The notes: a model not told the origin generated them from the sequence alone. 6,293 nt of DNA from an uncultured Eubacterium sp. (GCA_905193765.1 CAJJPZ010000130.1:1-6293), one strand, 5' to 3'. Shown: positions 1 to 5,875, counted from the stretch's first letter. Program-made: numbers and translations.

Positions 1-24
1 GGAAATATCGTTCTCGATATTTCC
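1..24. repeat. Perfect 10-bp hairpin at window edge
   Basis: GGAAATATCG at 1-10 is the exact reverse complement of CGATATTTCC at 15-24, with a TTCT loop. No T-run follows on the plus strand. It may be the 3' part of a structure that begins outside the window, or part of the 3' untranslated region of an upstream gene. Its function is unknown. Confidence 0.5.
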
Positions 25-32
25 GGAATATC

Positions 33-78
33 AACAAAAGTTTCATATGATAATATGTGGCGAAGCCACTTTTGTTCT
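33..78 (+). terminator. Probable intrinsic terminator of an upstream gene
   Basis: GTGGC (57-61), a GAA loop and GCCAC (65-69) form a tight GC-rich hairpin followed directly by TTTTGTTCT. This is the layout of a Rho-independent terminator. A second pairing is also possible: AACAAAAGT (33-41) with ACTTTTGTT (68-76), enclosing a small CATAT/ATATG hairpin (44-57). The two long-range pairings share two bases, so they compete at their edges. The upstream gene lies outside the window. Confidence 0.6.
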
Positions 79-88
79 ATAATTTGAT

Positions 89-127
89 GTGAGAAGATCG
101 TGATAGCTGATATCATGATCTTTTCAC
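89..127. repeat. 17-bp inverted repeat (hairpin)
   Basis: Positions 89-105 pair with 111-127 over 17 bp, with two G-U wobbles (93/123 and 100/116) and a five-base GCTGA loop. The right arm contains CTTTTC and is followed by TTTATA, so a second, weaker terminator is possible. Only three bases (128-130) separate it from the next palindrome. Confidence 0.55.
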
Positions 128-130
128 TTT

Positions 131-156
131 ATACCGGCTGCAGCTGCAGCCGGTAT
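131..156. repeat. Perfect 26-bp palindrome
   Basis: ATACCGGCTGCAG (131-143) is followed without any spacer by its exact reverse complement CTGCAGCCGGTAT (144-156). The centre holds two tandem CTGCAG hexamers. Such a perfect palindrome could be a protein-binding site, a mobile-element end or part of a structured RNA. No coding role is apparent. Confidence 0.6.
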
Positions 157-388
157 GCTGGTGCAGTATCTCGGGATATCGCGGATATTATATCACTGCA
201 GATGGCAGAAAGACAGTGTATACGGCAGACAGTACGATCACAGAAGCACTGCTTTCCGACAGGGGATCCTTCAGAGCAGACTCTGAGGAATGATGCGGTC
301 TCACTTGAGACGTTTTAACAGAGCGCGGAGTGGAGAGGAAAAAATTGAAGGGACATACTGACTGAAACTCTATGGCAGAACTGACTAT
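157..388. other. Non-coding stretch with further small hairpins
   Basis: I see no convincing gene here. A GTG-started open frame (100-318) runs through the region, but it has no ribosome binding site, no recognisable motif, and lies across the hairpins. Small structures visible are TGCAGT/ACTGCA (162-167 with 195-200), TCAGAG/CTCTGA (271-276 with 281-286, extended by three pairs around a bulged T270), and GTCTC/GAGAC (298-302 with 307-311) followed by GTTTT, which could act as a weak terminator. The number of structures suggests an untranslated RNA or degraded element, but I recognise no known RNA family. Confidence 0.4.
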
Positions 389-408
389 ATGATGTTATAA
401 TCATCATA
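388..408. promoter_or_regulatory. Inverted repeat over the -10 box: candidate operator
   Basis: TATGATG (388-394) and CATCATA (402-408) are perfect inverted half-sites with a 7-bp spacer that contains most of the -10 hexamer. A dimeric regulator bound here would block RNA polymerase. Autorepression by the adjacent LuxR-type protein is one possibility. This rests on position and symmetry only. Confidence 0.4.
393..401 (+). promoter_or_regulatory. Extended -10 promoter of the LuxR-type regulator gene
   Basis: TGTTATAAT (393-401) is a perfect extended -10 element (TGn before TATAAT). It lies 41 bp upstream of the ATG at 443. The -35 position (about 373-378, TGGCAG) matches the consensus poorly, which is usual for extended -10 promoters. 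It is embedded in an inverted repeat, annotated separately. Confidence 0.55.
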
Positions 409-424
409 CGGGTGGATTTTGTGC

Positions 425-434
425 AGAGGAAAGG
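425..434 (+). promoter_or_regulatory. Ribosome binding site that sets the LuxR gene start
   Basis: AGAGGAAAGG lies 8 bases before the ATG at 443. It falls inside the open frame if the upstream TTG at 419 is used, and nothing resembling a Shine-Dalgarno site precedes that TTG. This favours ATG 443 as the start. Confidence 0.65.
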
Positions 435-442
435 TAAAGGTT

Positions 443-1204
443 ATGCTCACAGAGAAAGAATGGTTATTCATAAATGAGATCATACAGGAGATATACAAGT
501 CAAAAACTTTGTCAGGTCTTGGAGAAATCTTCCTGCTCCTGCTCAGGAAGCTGATCCCATTCAAGGCTGCGGAGCTCACACTGGTAGACGATCAGCTCCA
601 CGACAAACAGTACGCTGCGGTGGGTATATCTGAAGATGACGTCAGGGAGTACAATGAGAAGTATGTGAAGTCGGATTACCGCAATGCGATATTCACCTTC
701 CCGAAATCCATGTCATACTGCGACAGCGACCTTATCAACGAAGACAAAAAGCGGGACACGGCGCTGTACAAGAACTGGCTGGCGCCTATGGGCATGGAAT
801 TCTGCGGCGGACTCATGATCAGAGTAAGCCGCGAGATGATATGCTGCATAAACATATTCCGCGGAGAGGCCCACGGCTCGCTGACCGAGAGGGACCTGTT
901 CATACTGGATCTGTTCATCGGTCACCTGGAGAATATAATCGCAGGACTCATGACCGAAACCGCAGCAGGCACACTGAAGTATGAATACATGAAAGAGTAT
1001 GACAGCCTGACAAGGAGGGAAAAGGAGATATTCCCGTATATCCTCAAAGGCTATTCCAACAGTGATATAAGCGAGGCTTTCTATGTTTCGGAGTCCACAG
1101 CCAAGAAACATGTCTACAATATAATTTCCAAGTTCGGCGTTTCGAGCAGAGGCGAGCTTATAAAATACGTGATATCGGCACAGCAGCTGCTGAAAGATGA
1201 GTGA
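443..1204 (+). CDS. LuxR/GerE-family transcriptional regulator
   Basis: This 253-residue DNA-binding protein probably controls the adjacent operon. The C-terminal part (about residues 187-245) is a clear LuxR-type helix-turn-helix: LTRREKEIF, then GYSNSDISEAFYVSESTAKKH and NIISKFGVSSR, matching the family pattern around the recognition helix (usual TVK is TAK here). The N-terminal part (about 1-180) has no DxxK-type receiver signature. Its alternating strands and helices resemble a GAF-like or small-ligand sensory domain, so a metabolite rather than a sensor kinase is the likelier input (inference). The frame extends up to a TTG at 419, but ATG 443 has the better ribosome binding site. The gene lies directly upstream of the symporter operon on the same strand, which is the usual place for a local regulator. 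Whether it activates or represses is not visible. Confidence 0.92.
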   Translation: MLTEKEWLFINEIIQEIYKSKTLSGLGEIFLLLLRKLIPFKAAELTLVDDQLHDKQYAAVGISEDDVREYNEKYVKSDYRNAIFTFPKSMSYCDSDLINEDKKRDTALYKNWLAPMGMEFCGGLMIRVSREMICCINIFRGEAHGSLTERDLFILDLFIGHLENIIAGLMTETAAGTLKYEYMKEYDSLTRREKEIFPYILKGYSNSDISEAFYVSESTAKKHVYNIISKFGVSSRGELIKYVISAQQLLKDE

Positions 1205-1211
1205 AACGACA

Positions 1212-1251
1212 AAAAGGTATAAAAAAAGACCATAAAGTATAAAAAAAGGCC
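1212..1251. repeat. Two tandem 20-bp A-tract repeats: candidate activator sites
   Basis: Positions 1212-1231 and 1232-1251 match at 17 of 20 bases. Their shared core is GTATAAAAAAAGRCC (1217-1231 and 1237-1251). A degenerate third copy (9 of 15 core bases) occurs in register at 1257-1271. The 20-bp period equals about two helical turns, so copies face the same side of the helix, and the phased A7 tracts should bend the DNA. They lie about 70-105 bp upstream of the predicted operon transcription start, a suitable place for an activator such as the LuxR-type protein. The binding partner is inferred. Confidence 0.55.
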
Positions 1252-1284
1252 AGGTATTATCAGAAAATTCGACAAAATGGACAA

Positions 1285-1313
1285 TTTGCAGAATATATCG
1301 TAAATGCTATCAT
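1285..1313 (+). promoter_or_regulatory. Candidate promoter of the catabolic operon
   Basis: TTTGCA (1285-1290, four of six -35 bases) is separated by 17 bp from TATCAT (1308-1313, five of six -10 bases), with a TG at 1305-1306 making an extended -10. Transcription would start near 1320, inside the loop of the hairpin annotated at 1301-1338. Other weak -35-like boxes (TCGACA at 1269, TGGACA at 1278) lack a good partner -10. Confidence 0.45.
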
Positions 1314-1338
1314 TTAAATACGGTAGCATTTATTTTTG
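1301..1338 (+). terminator. Terminator-like hairpin between regulator and symporter genes
   Basis: TAAATGCTA (1301-1309) pairs perfectly with TAGCATTTA (1324-1332). The stem extends inward by T1310-G1323 and C1311-G1322, leaving a 10-base loop, and a T-run (TTTTTGTT) follows. This is an AT-rich intrinsic terminator for transcripts arriving from the regulator gene. Transcripts begun near 1320 would lack the left arm and escape it. If instead the operon is transcribed from further upstream, the hairpin could act as an attenuator. Confidence 0.55.
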
Positions 1339-1344
1339 TTTGAT

Positions 1345-1353
1345 AAGGAGGAG
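1345..1353 (+). promoter_or_regulatory. Ribosome binding site that sets the symporter start
   Basis: AAGGAGGAG contains the full AGGAGG core, ending 5 bases before ATG 1357. The alternative in-frame TTG at 1336 would lie upstream of this site and inside the terminator T-run, so it is unlikely to be the start. Confidence 0.8.
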
Positions 1354-1356
1354 CAT

Positions 1357-2775
1357 ATGGAAAATACTAATATCAACAATCCAGTCAGTGAAAAACTTCC
1401 TTTTAAAGTCAAGCTCGGATACGGGATGTCCGGCTATGTAAGTTTTATCACATGGACTGCATTCAGTTATTACGGATTGTATTTCTTTACAGATGTAGTA
1501 GGTCTCTCAGCAGCATTTGCAGGTGCGATGATCTCTCTGGGAACTCTCTGGGACGCCATCACAGACCCGATAGTAGGGGGCATTTCAGACAATCTCAAAT
1601 GGAAGAGCGGAAGGAGAAGACCGCTTATCATTGGCAATGCAATTCCATTCGTACTGATAAGCATACTGCTTTTCACCAACTGGGGACTTGATGAATTCGC
1701 ATCGAAGGTATACTTCGTTATCGTCATCCTGATCTACTACACTTCGCAGACTGTTCAGGACATATCGGCTTCGGCACTTGGTTCGGAGATGACGACTGAT
1801 TATGATGAAAGAGCATCGCTGGCGACTTTCAAGAACTACTTCGGTCTTGCATCAACAGTGGCTATCAGTCCGACGCTGATGCTGGTGGCATACTTCGGAA
1901 ACTGGTTCGAGAACTCAGACAGAGGCTGGAGCTGTACGCTGGCATGTTACATGATCGTGGCTCTCATATTCATCATGGTCCTGCACAGGACGACAAAAGG
2001 CTATGAACGCCACAGAGAAGACGGTGGCAAGTTCAGTGTGAAGGATATAATTGAAATATTCAGGAGCAAGCCGACAAGGATCGTAATGATCATCTTCGGA
2101 GTTGCCATCTTCGCCAACACTATCAACTATGCGCTTCAGGTATACTATTATTCCAACTACGCACAGCTCTCTGCATCACAGATCGCTACTGTAACGATGA
2201 TCTTCGGTGTTGCCAGCATCGCAGGTGCGTGGATAACCGATAAACTGATGGTGAAACTGTCAAAGAAGGTTGCATGGATAATCGCAGTCGGTCTGGAAGG
2301 CATTGTAATGGTCGTTATGATAGGATTCATCATCCATCCGGGCAACGCAGCTGCCATATATGTGCTTGCTGTACTGATGTCACTGGGAAATGCAGCAGTA
2401 TACCAGGTGCCTTGGGCTATGATACCTGACTGCGTCGATGTTACAGAGCTCACATCAGGCAAGAGAGTCGATGGTGTGGTATTCGGTGTCATTGCATTCA
2501 TACAGAAAGCCTGCGGAGCATTGGGCGCAGCTCTTCTGGGAACACTGCTGACGGTCATAAAATATGATGCAGATGCAGCGGTACAGACAGCGTCAGCTCT
2601 CAGCGGACTGAAATACATGTACGCATTCCTGGTAGGAGGCATATATCTGATAACAGTACTTGTCGTACTGAGATATCCTCTCAGCAAGGATCGTCACGAC
2701 AGCGTCATCAGAGCCATAGAAGACAGGAAGAGCGGAAAACAGATAGATATGAACGAGTTCAAAGATCTTGTTTAA
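1357..2775 (+). CDS. GPH-family (MelB-like) MFS cation symporter
   Basis: This is a 472-residue inner-membrane transporter with about 12 hydrophobic segments, the normal length for the glycoside-pentoside-hexuronide:cation symporter family. Family signatures are visible: DAITDPIVGGISD (66-78) followed by GRRRP (85-89) in the first cytoplasmic loop region, and PDCVDVTELTSGKRVDG (357-373), which matches the family's conserved region near helix 10. The positively charged central loop (about 210-240) separates the two six-helix halves. Members import sugars, glucuronides and some other solutes with H+ or Na+. The substrate here cannot be read from the sequence. Its position as first gene of an amine/guanidine-type operon suggests it imports the compound broken down by the next three enzymes. 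No obvious sugar-processing gene lies nearby, which argues against a simple sugar role. Confidence 0.9.
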   Translation: MENTNINNPVSEKLPFKVKLGYGMSGYVSFITWTAFSYYGLYFFTDVVGLSAAFAGAMISLGTLWDAITDPIVGGISDNLKWKSGRRRPLIIGNAIPFVLISILLFTNWGLDEFASKVYFVIVILIYYTSQTVQDISASALGSEMTTDYDERASLATFKNYFGLASTVAISPTLMLVAYFGNWFENSDRGWSCTLACYMIVALIFIMVLHRTTKGYERHREDGGKFSVKDIIEIFRSKPTRIVMIIFGVAIFANTINYALQVYYYSNYAQLSASQIATVTMIFGVASIAGAWITDKLMVKLSKKVAWIIAVGLEGIVMVVMIGFIIHPGNAAAIYVLAVLMSLGNAAVYQVPWAMIPDCVDVTELTSGKRVDGVVFGVIAFIQKACGALGAALLGTLLTVIKYDADAAVQTASALSGLKYMYAFLVGGIYLITVLVVLRYPLSKDRHDSVIRAIEDRKSGKQIDMNEFKDLV

Positions 2776-2782
2776 ATAAAGG

Positions 2783-2800
2783 ACATGAAATATTTCATGT
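2783..2800. repeat. Perfect 18-bp palindrome after the symporter gene
   Basis: ACATGAAAT (2783-2791) is followed immediately by its reverse complement ATTTCATGT (2792-2800). No T-run follows, so it is unlikely to be a strong terminator. As RNA it could form a stem of about 7 bp that protects or processes the transcript between the first two operon genes. As DNA it could be an operator. Confidence 0.45.
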
Positions 2801-2839
2801 AAAATTTCAGATGTAAACACCTTAACGGAGGTAGATGTA

Positions 2840-3496
2840 ATGAAAATAAAAAAATTCGTAGATCTGTCATGGGAGATCTCAGACAACAGCCCTATATATC
2901 CCGGAGATCCGGAACCGAAGGTAACTACAACACACACGATAGAGAAAGACTACTATAATCTTTCCGGCGTGTACGTAGGCACACAGACGGGCACACACGT
3001 GGATGCTCCGTATCATTTCAGGAATGACGGCGAAACCATAGACAATATGGAACTGGACTTTTTCTTCAGCAATGCAGTATGCATCAGGGTGACTGACAAG
3101 AAAGCAAATGAAAAGATAACGATGGAAGATGTGATGCCGTATGATGAAAAGATAACTCCGGACACCATTGTACTTTTCAATACCAACTGGTACAAGACAA
3201 GAGGGACGGAAGCATTCTACAACCATCCGTTCGTTGCGGGAGAAGTCGCTGAGTACCTGGTGGAAAAAGGCGTCAGATTCATCGGCATAGACACGATGAA
3301 CGCAGACCAGTCAGGCGGTACGGAATTCCCTGTACATGATCTGTTCTCGGAAAAGCGCCTCATGATAGGTGAGAACTGGGCATACCTGGATCATATAGAT
3401 TTTGACGATGGACTTTACATAGCCGCATTCCCGCTGAAGATACAGGGGACTGACGGTTCACCGGTAAGAGCAGTAGCTATACAGATAGAAGAGTGA
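2840..3496 (+). CDS. Cyclase-family metal-dependent hydrolase (kynurenine formamidase/isatin hydrolase fold)
   Basis: This 218-residue protein has the usual length and motifs of the cyclase family, which includes bacterial kynurenine formamidase (KynB), isatin hydrolase and related enzymes that hydrolyse amide, formamide or lactam bonds with divalent metals. The start FVDLSWEISDNSPIYPGDP (6-24) is typical. The metal-binding motif reads QTGTHVDAPYHF (49-60): H53, D55 and H59 are present, but the first histidine of the usual HxGTHxDxPxHF is Q49. The later ligands appear to be H166 (FPVHDLF) and E178 (GENW). A GGAGG site lies 8 bases before the ATG. It is the second operon gene and ends 24 bp before the ureohydrolase. 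Tryptophan catabolism genes are absent, so KynB function is doubtful. An amide or cyclic guanidino substrate that feeds the next enzyme is my inference. Confidence 0.9.
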   Translation: MKIKKFVDLSWEISDNSPIYPGDPEPKVTTTHTIEKDYYNLSGVYVGTQTGTHVDAPYHFRNDGETIDNMELDFFFSNAVCIRVTDKKANEKITMEDVMPYDEKITPDTIVLFNTNWYKTRGTEAFYNHPFVAGEVAEYLVEKGVRFIGIDTMNADQSGGTEFPVHDLFSEKRLMIGENWAYLDHIDFDDGLYIAAFPLKIQGTDGSPVRAVAIQIEE

Positions 3497-3520
3497 TATA
3501 TCAGAAGGAGGACAGGACGA

Positions 3521-4411
3521 ATGAGTTTTGAAACATGGAGAGAAATAAGGACTGACAACATCAGTGAAGCAGATGTCTGCATAATGGGTATACCTTTCGA
3601 TGGAGCAGCGAGTGTCGGCAAAGGCGCAGCACAGGCACCAAAGGTCGTGAGAGAATGTTCCGAAGTACTGCCGCCGGTAAACAGCACAGGTGACAGATTC
3701 CCGGATCTCAGAGTTTATGACAAAGGAGATACGGAGTTCTCACTTGACTGGCCGGCATTCTACAAGGCAGTGGAGGATGATGCATACGAACTGCTCAGCA
3801 CCGGCAAATTCTGCATATTCATCGGGGGCGATCATTCCGTGACGATACCACTGATGAACGCATACGCCAGAGCGAGGGAAGGAAAGAAGATCGGCGTGAT
3901 ACACTTTGATTCCCATCCTGATCTTTGCGATGAATACGAAGGGAGCAAATGGTCCCATGCATGTCCGCTGAAGAGAGTTCTGGACGATCATATCGCTCCG
4001 CGGGATCTGGCACAGGTGGGCATCAGATCATACGAAAGTGAAGAAGTCGATCTTTACGAAGCACATCCGGAGCTTCTGGTGATAAAAGCCCACGATATTT
4101 TCAAAAGAGGATATCAGGACGCCATAGACAGACTGGTGAAAAATTTCGAAGGGTATGATTCAGTATATATCACACTTGATATAGATGTCCTGGACCCTGC
4201 CTTTGCACCTGGAACGGGGACTCCGGAAGCCGGAGGACTGTCATCCAGGGAACTGATGGAGATCATCAACCAGCTCATGTGCAGGCTTCCTGTGGATGCA
4301 ATGGATATCGTTGAGATATCACCGTCTCTGGACACAAGGAACCAGATAACCTCATGGGCAGGTGTGAAGATAATATATGAAGCATTCGCAAAGATCGCAG
4401 GAAACAAATAG
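3521..4411 (+). CDS. Ureohydrolase (agmatinase/arginase family), probable agmatinase or related guanidino hydrolase
   Basis: This 296-residue cytoplasmic enzyme hydrolyses a guanidino group to an amine plus urea using two metal ions, usually Mn2+. All six metal ligands of the family are present: H105 (GGDHS), D130, H132 and D134 (DSHPD), and D220 and D222 (LDIDVLDPAFAPGTGTPEAGG). The likely catalytic acid/base His is H146 (WSHACPL), and E265 (DIVEISP) matches the substrate guanidinium-binding Glu. Length and overall pattern fit speB-like agmatinases better than the other branches, but guanidinobutyrase and guanidinopropionase cannot be excluded. The N-terminal substrate-loop region reads GKGAAQAPKVVRE rather than the common GxRxGPxxIR, so specificity may differ. 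AAGGAGG lies 9 bases before the ATG. The next gene, a putrescine-aminotransferase-like enzyme, supports agmatine to putrescine. Confidence 0.92.
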   Translation: MSFETWREIRTDNISEADVCIMGIPFDGAASVGKGAAQAPKVVRECSEVLPPVNSTGDRFPDLRVYDKGDTEFSLDWPAFYKAVEDDAYELLSTGKFCIFIGGDHSVTIPLMNAYARAREGKKIGVIHFDSHPDLCDEYEGSKWSHACPLKRVLDDHIAPRDLAQVGIRSYESEEVDLYEAHPELLVIKAHDIFKRGYQDAIDRLVKNFEGYDSVYITLDIDVLDPAFAPGTGTPEAGGLSSRELMEIINQLMCRLPVDAMDIVEISPSLDTRNQITSWAGVKIIYEAFAKIAGNK

Positions 4412-4420
4412 CGCAAACAA

Positions 4421-4449
4421 GAGGATCGTGGAGAACAAACAGGGTCCTC
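4421..4449 (+). repeat. Intercistronic hairpin before the aminotransferase gene
   Basis: GAGGATC (4421-4427) pairs with GGTCCTC (4443-4449) over 7 bp with one G-U, leaving a 15-base loop. No T-run follows, so it is not a terminator. It may modulate message stability or translation of the downstream gene in this 74-bp gap. Confidence 0.35.
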
Positions 4450-4485
4450 GCCTCAAAGTAGATAAATTTACAAGGAGTAAAGGTA

Positions 4486-5832
4486 ATGTCTGTAAATAAA
4501 AAAGAAGCACTGGAACTGGCAAAAAGAGTCGAAGGGTATATCAACAGTGACACACTCACAGAAAATGAAAAGGAAACTATAGTCAGCGAAGCGGCAGCAG
4601 CCTACGATGAAAACATCAATTCAGGCTGGATCCCGTACAGAGACGAGATGTCTGTGGACAAACTGTTCACAGAATGGTCTCATCAGGGTGATAAATTCTC
4701 GGATATCAAAGGCAACGAGTTCATCGACTGCCTGGGAGGATTCGGGATATTCCTCACAGGCCACAGGAATGAGGAGATCATCAGGACAGTACATGCTCAG
4801 CTGGACAGATACGCACAGCATTCGCAGGATGTGATCAATCCGCTGCAGGCATATTTCAGCAGACTGATGGCAATGATAACACCGGGAGATCTTCAGGTAG
4901 TATGGCCGACAAACGGAGGTACAGAAGCAACGGAAGCAGCCATCAAACTGTCCAAACTGGCAACCGGCGGCAAATGGTTCATATCAACAGTGAATGCATA
5001 TCATGGACTTTCCACAGGAGCCGTTGCACTGATAGGATGTGCAGACTACAGAGCACCGTTCACACCGCTGTACCCGTATGTGCAGCACGTGAAATACGGC
5101 GATGCGCAGCAGCTGGAAAATGCCATCGAGAACCTTGAAGCAGTCGGAGAAAAGATAGCAGGGTTCATCTGCGAACCGATACAGGGCGAGGGCGGATTCG
5201 TGATACCACCGGAAGGATATCTTAAAAGAGTGAGAGAACTCTGCGATGAACACGGCATCGCAATGATCGTCGATGAGATCCAGACCGGTTTCGGCAGAGC
5301 TGGTTCACTGTTCAGATGCGAGGCTGAAGGTGTAACACCGGATATCATGACATTCGGCAAAGCTGTCGGCGGCGGATGCGTGCCTCTCACAGGCATGATC
5401 GCAAGACCGTGGATGGTGACAGATGAGCTGATCGAAAATCCTACACTTGTGTCGATGCCTACTTTCGGCGGCAATCCGCTGGCAATGGCTGCAGGTATTG
5501 CATCCATCAGATATATCCTGGAGAACGATATCCCGGGAACCGTAAAGGCGAAGGGCGAATATTTCATGGGCAAACTTGAAAAGATCCGCGAAGCTCATCC
5601 TGATGTGATAAAAGAGCTGAGAGGCACAGGTCTTATGCTCGGTCTTGTCTTTGAGGACATGGACACATCCCATCTTGTCATCAAAAAACTGTCGGCAAGA
5701 AAAATAATGTCTTCAGCGGCAATGAACCTGCCTGAGATGATCAGGCTTGAGCCACCGGCAAACATCACAGAGGAATCCATGGACAAAGTCTGCGCAGCAC
5801 TGGAAGAGATCGCAGCAGAGCTGGAAAAGTGA
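4486..5832 (+). CDS. Class III PLP-dependent aminotransferase, putrescine aminotransferase (PatA/YgjG)-like
   Basis: This 448-residue cytoplasmic enzyme transfers an amino group, probably from a diamine such as putrescine to 2-oxoglutarate or pyruvate, giving 4-aminobutanal. From memory, its N-terminal half closely follows Escherichia coli PatA: the long N-terminal extension, then EFIDCLGGFGIF (78-89), GHRN and HSQ. PLP residues are visible: the phosphate loop N143-GGTE, Y172-H173-G174, D263 in VDEIQTG (pyridine nitrogen), K292 in FGKAVGGG (Schiff base) and T326 in TFGGNPLA. The phosphate loop has Gly144 where PatA has Ser. EPIQGEGG (230-237) is typical of the class. AAGGAG lies 8 bases before the ATG. 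It is the last operon gene, after the ureohydrolase, consistent with processing the amine that enzyme releases. Other omega-amine or GABA aminotransferase activity remains possible. Confidence 0.92.
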   Translation: MSVNKKEALELAKRVEGYINSDTLTENEKETIVSEAAAAYDENINSGWIPYRDEMSVDKLFTEWSHQGDKFSDIKGNEFIDCLGGFGIFLTGHRNEEIIRTVHAQLDRYAQHSQDVINPLQAYFSRLMAMITPGDLQVVWPTNGGTEATEAAIKLSKLATGGKWFISTVNAYHGLSTGAVALIGCADYRAPFTPLYPYVQHVKYGDAQQLENAIENLEAVGEKIAGFICEPIQGEGGFVIPPEGYLKRVRELCDEHGIAMIVDEIQTGFGRAGSLFRCEAEGVTPDIMTFGKAVGGGCVPLTGMIARPWMVTDELIENPTLVSMPTFGGNPLAMAAGIASIRYILENDIPGTVKAKGEYFMGKLEKIREAHPDVIKELRGTGLMLGLVFEDMDTSHLVIKKLSARKIMSSAAMNLPEMIRLEPPANITEESMDKVCAALEEIAAELEK

Positions 5833-5875
5833 TATCTCATGGAATATAAATAAATCTGGTATAACTTCGGAAATC

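Noticed and set aside
100..318. GTG-started 72-residue open frame in the 5' region
   Set aside because: It has no ribosome binding site, no recognisable motif and an odd composition, and it lies across the long hairpins at 89-156. It is most likely a chance open frame.
1..330. Guanidine or c-di-GMP riboswitch in the structured leader region
   Set aside because: A guanidine sensor would fit the operon, but I could not find the conserved core sequences of either class, and the structures lie before the regulator promoter rather than in the operon leader.
419..442. Upstream TTG start for the LuxR-type regulator
   Set aside because: No Shine-Dalgarno site precedes it, and the only good site (425-434) is placed correctly for ATG 443.
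1278..1290. Sigma-54-like promoter (TGG...TTTGCA)
   Set aside because: The distance between the GG and GC elements is about three bases too short for a -24/-12 promoter, and no sigma-54 activator domain is encoded here.
1336..1356. Upstream TTG start for the symporter
   Set aside because: It would start within the terminator T-run and ahead of the strong AAGGAGGAG site that serves ATG 1357.
2840..3496. Assignment as true kynurenine formamidase (kynB) of tryptophan breakdown
   Set aside because: The operon has no tryptophan dioxygenase or kynureninase, and one motif His is replaced by Gln. Only the family can be supported.
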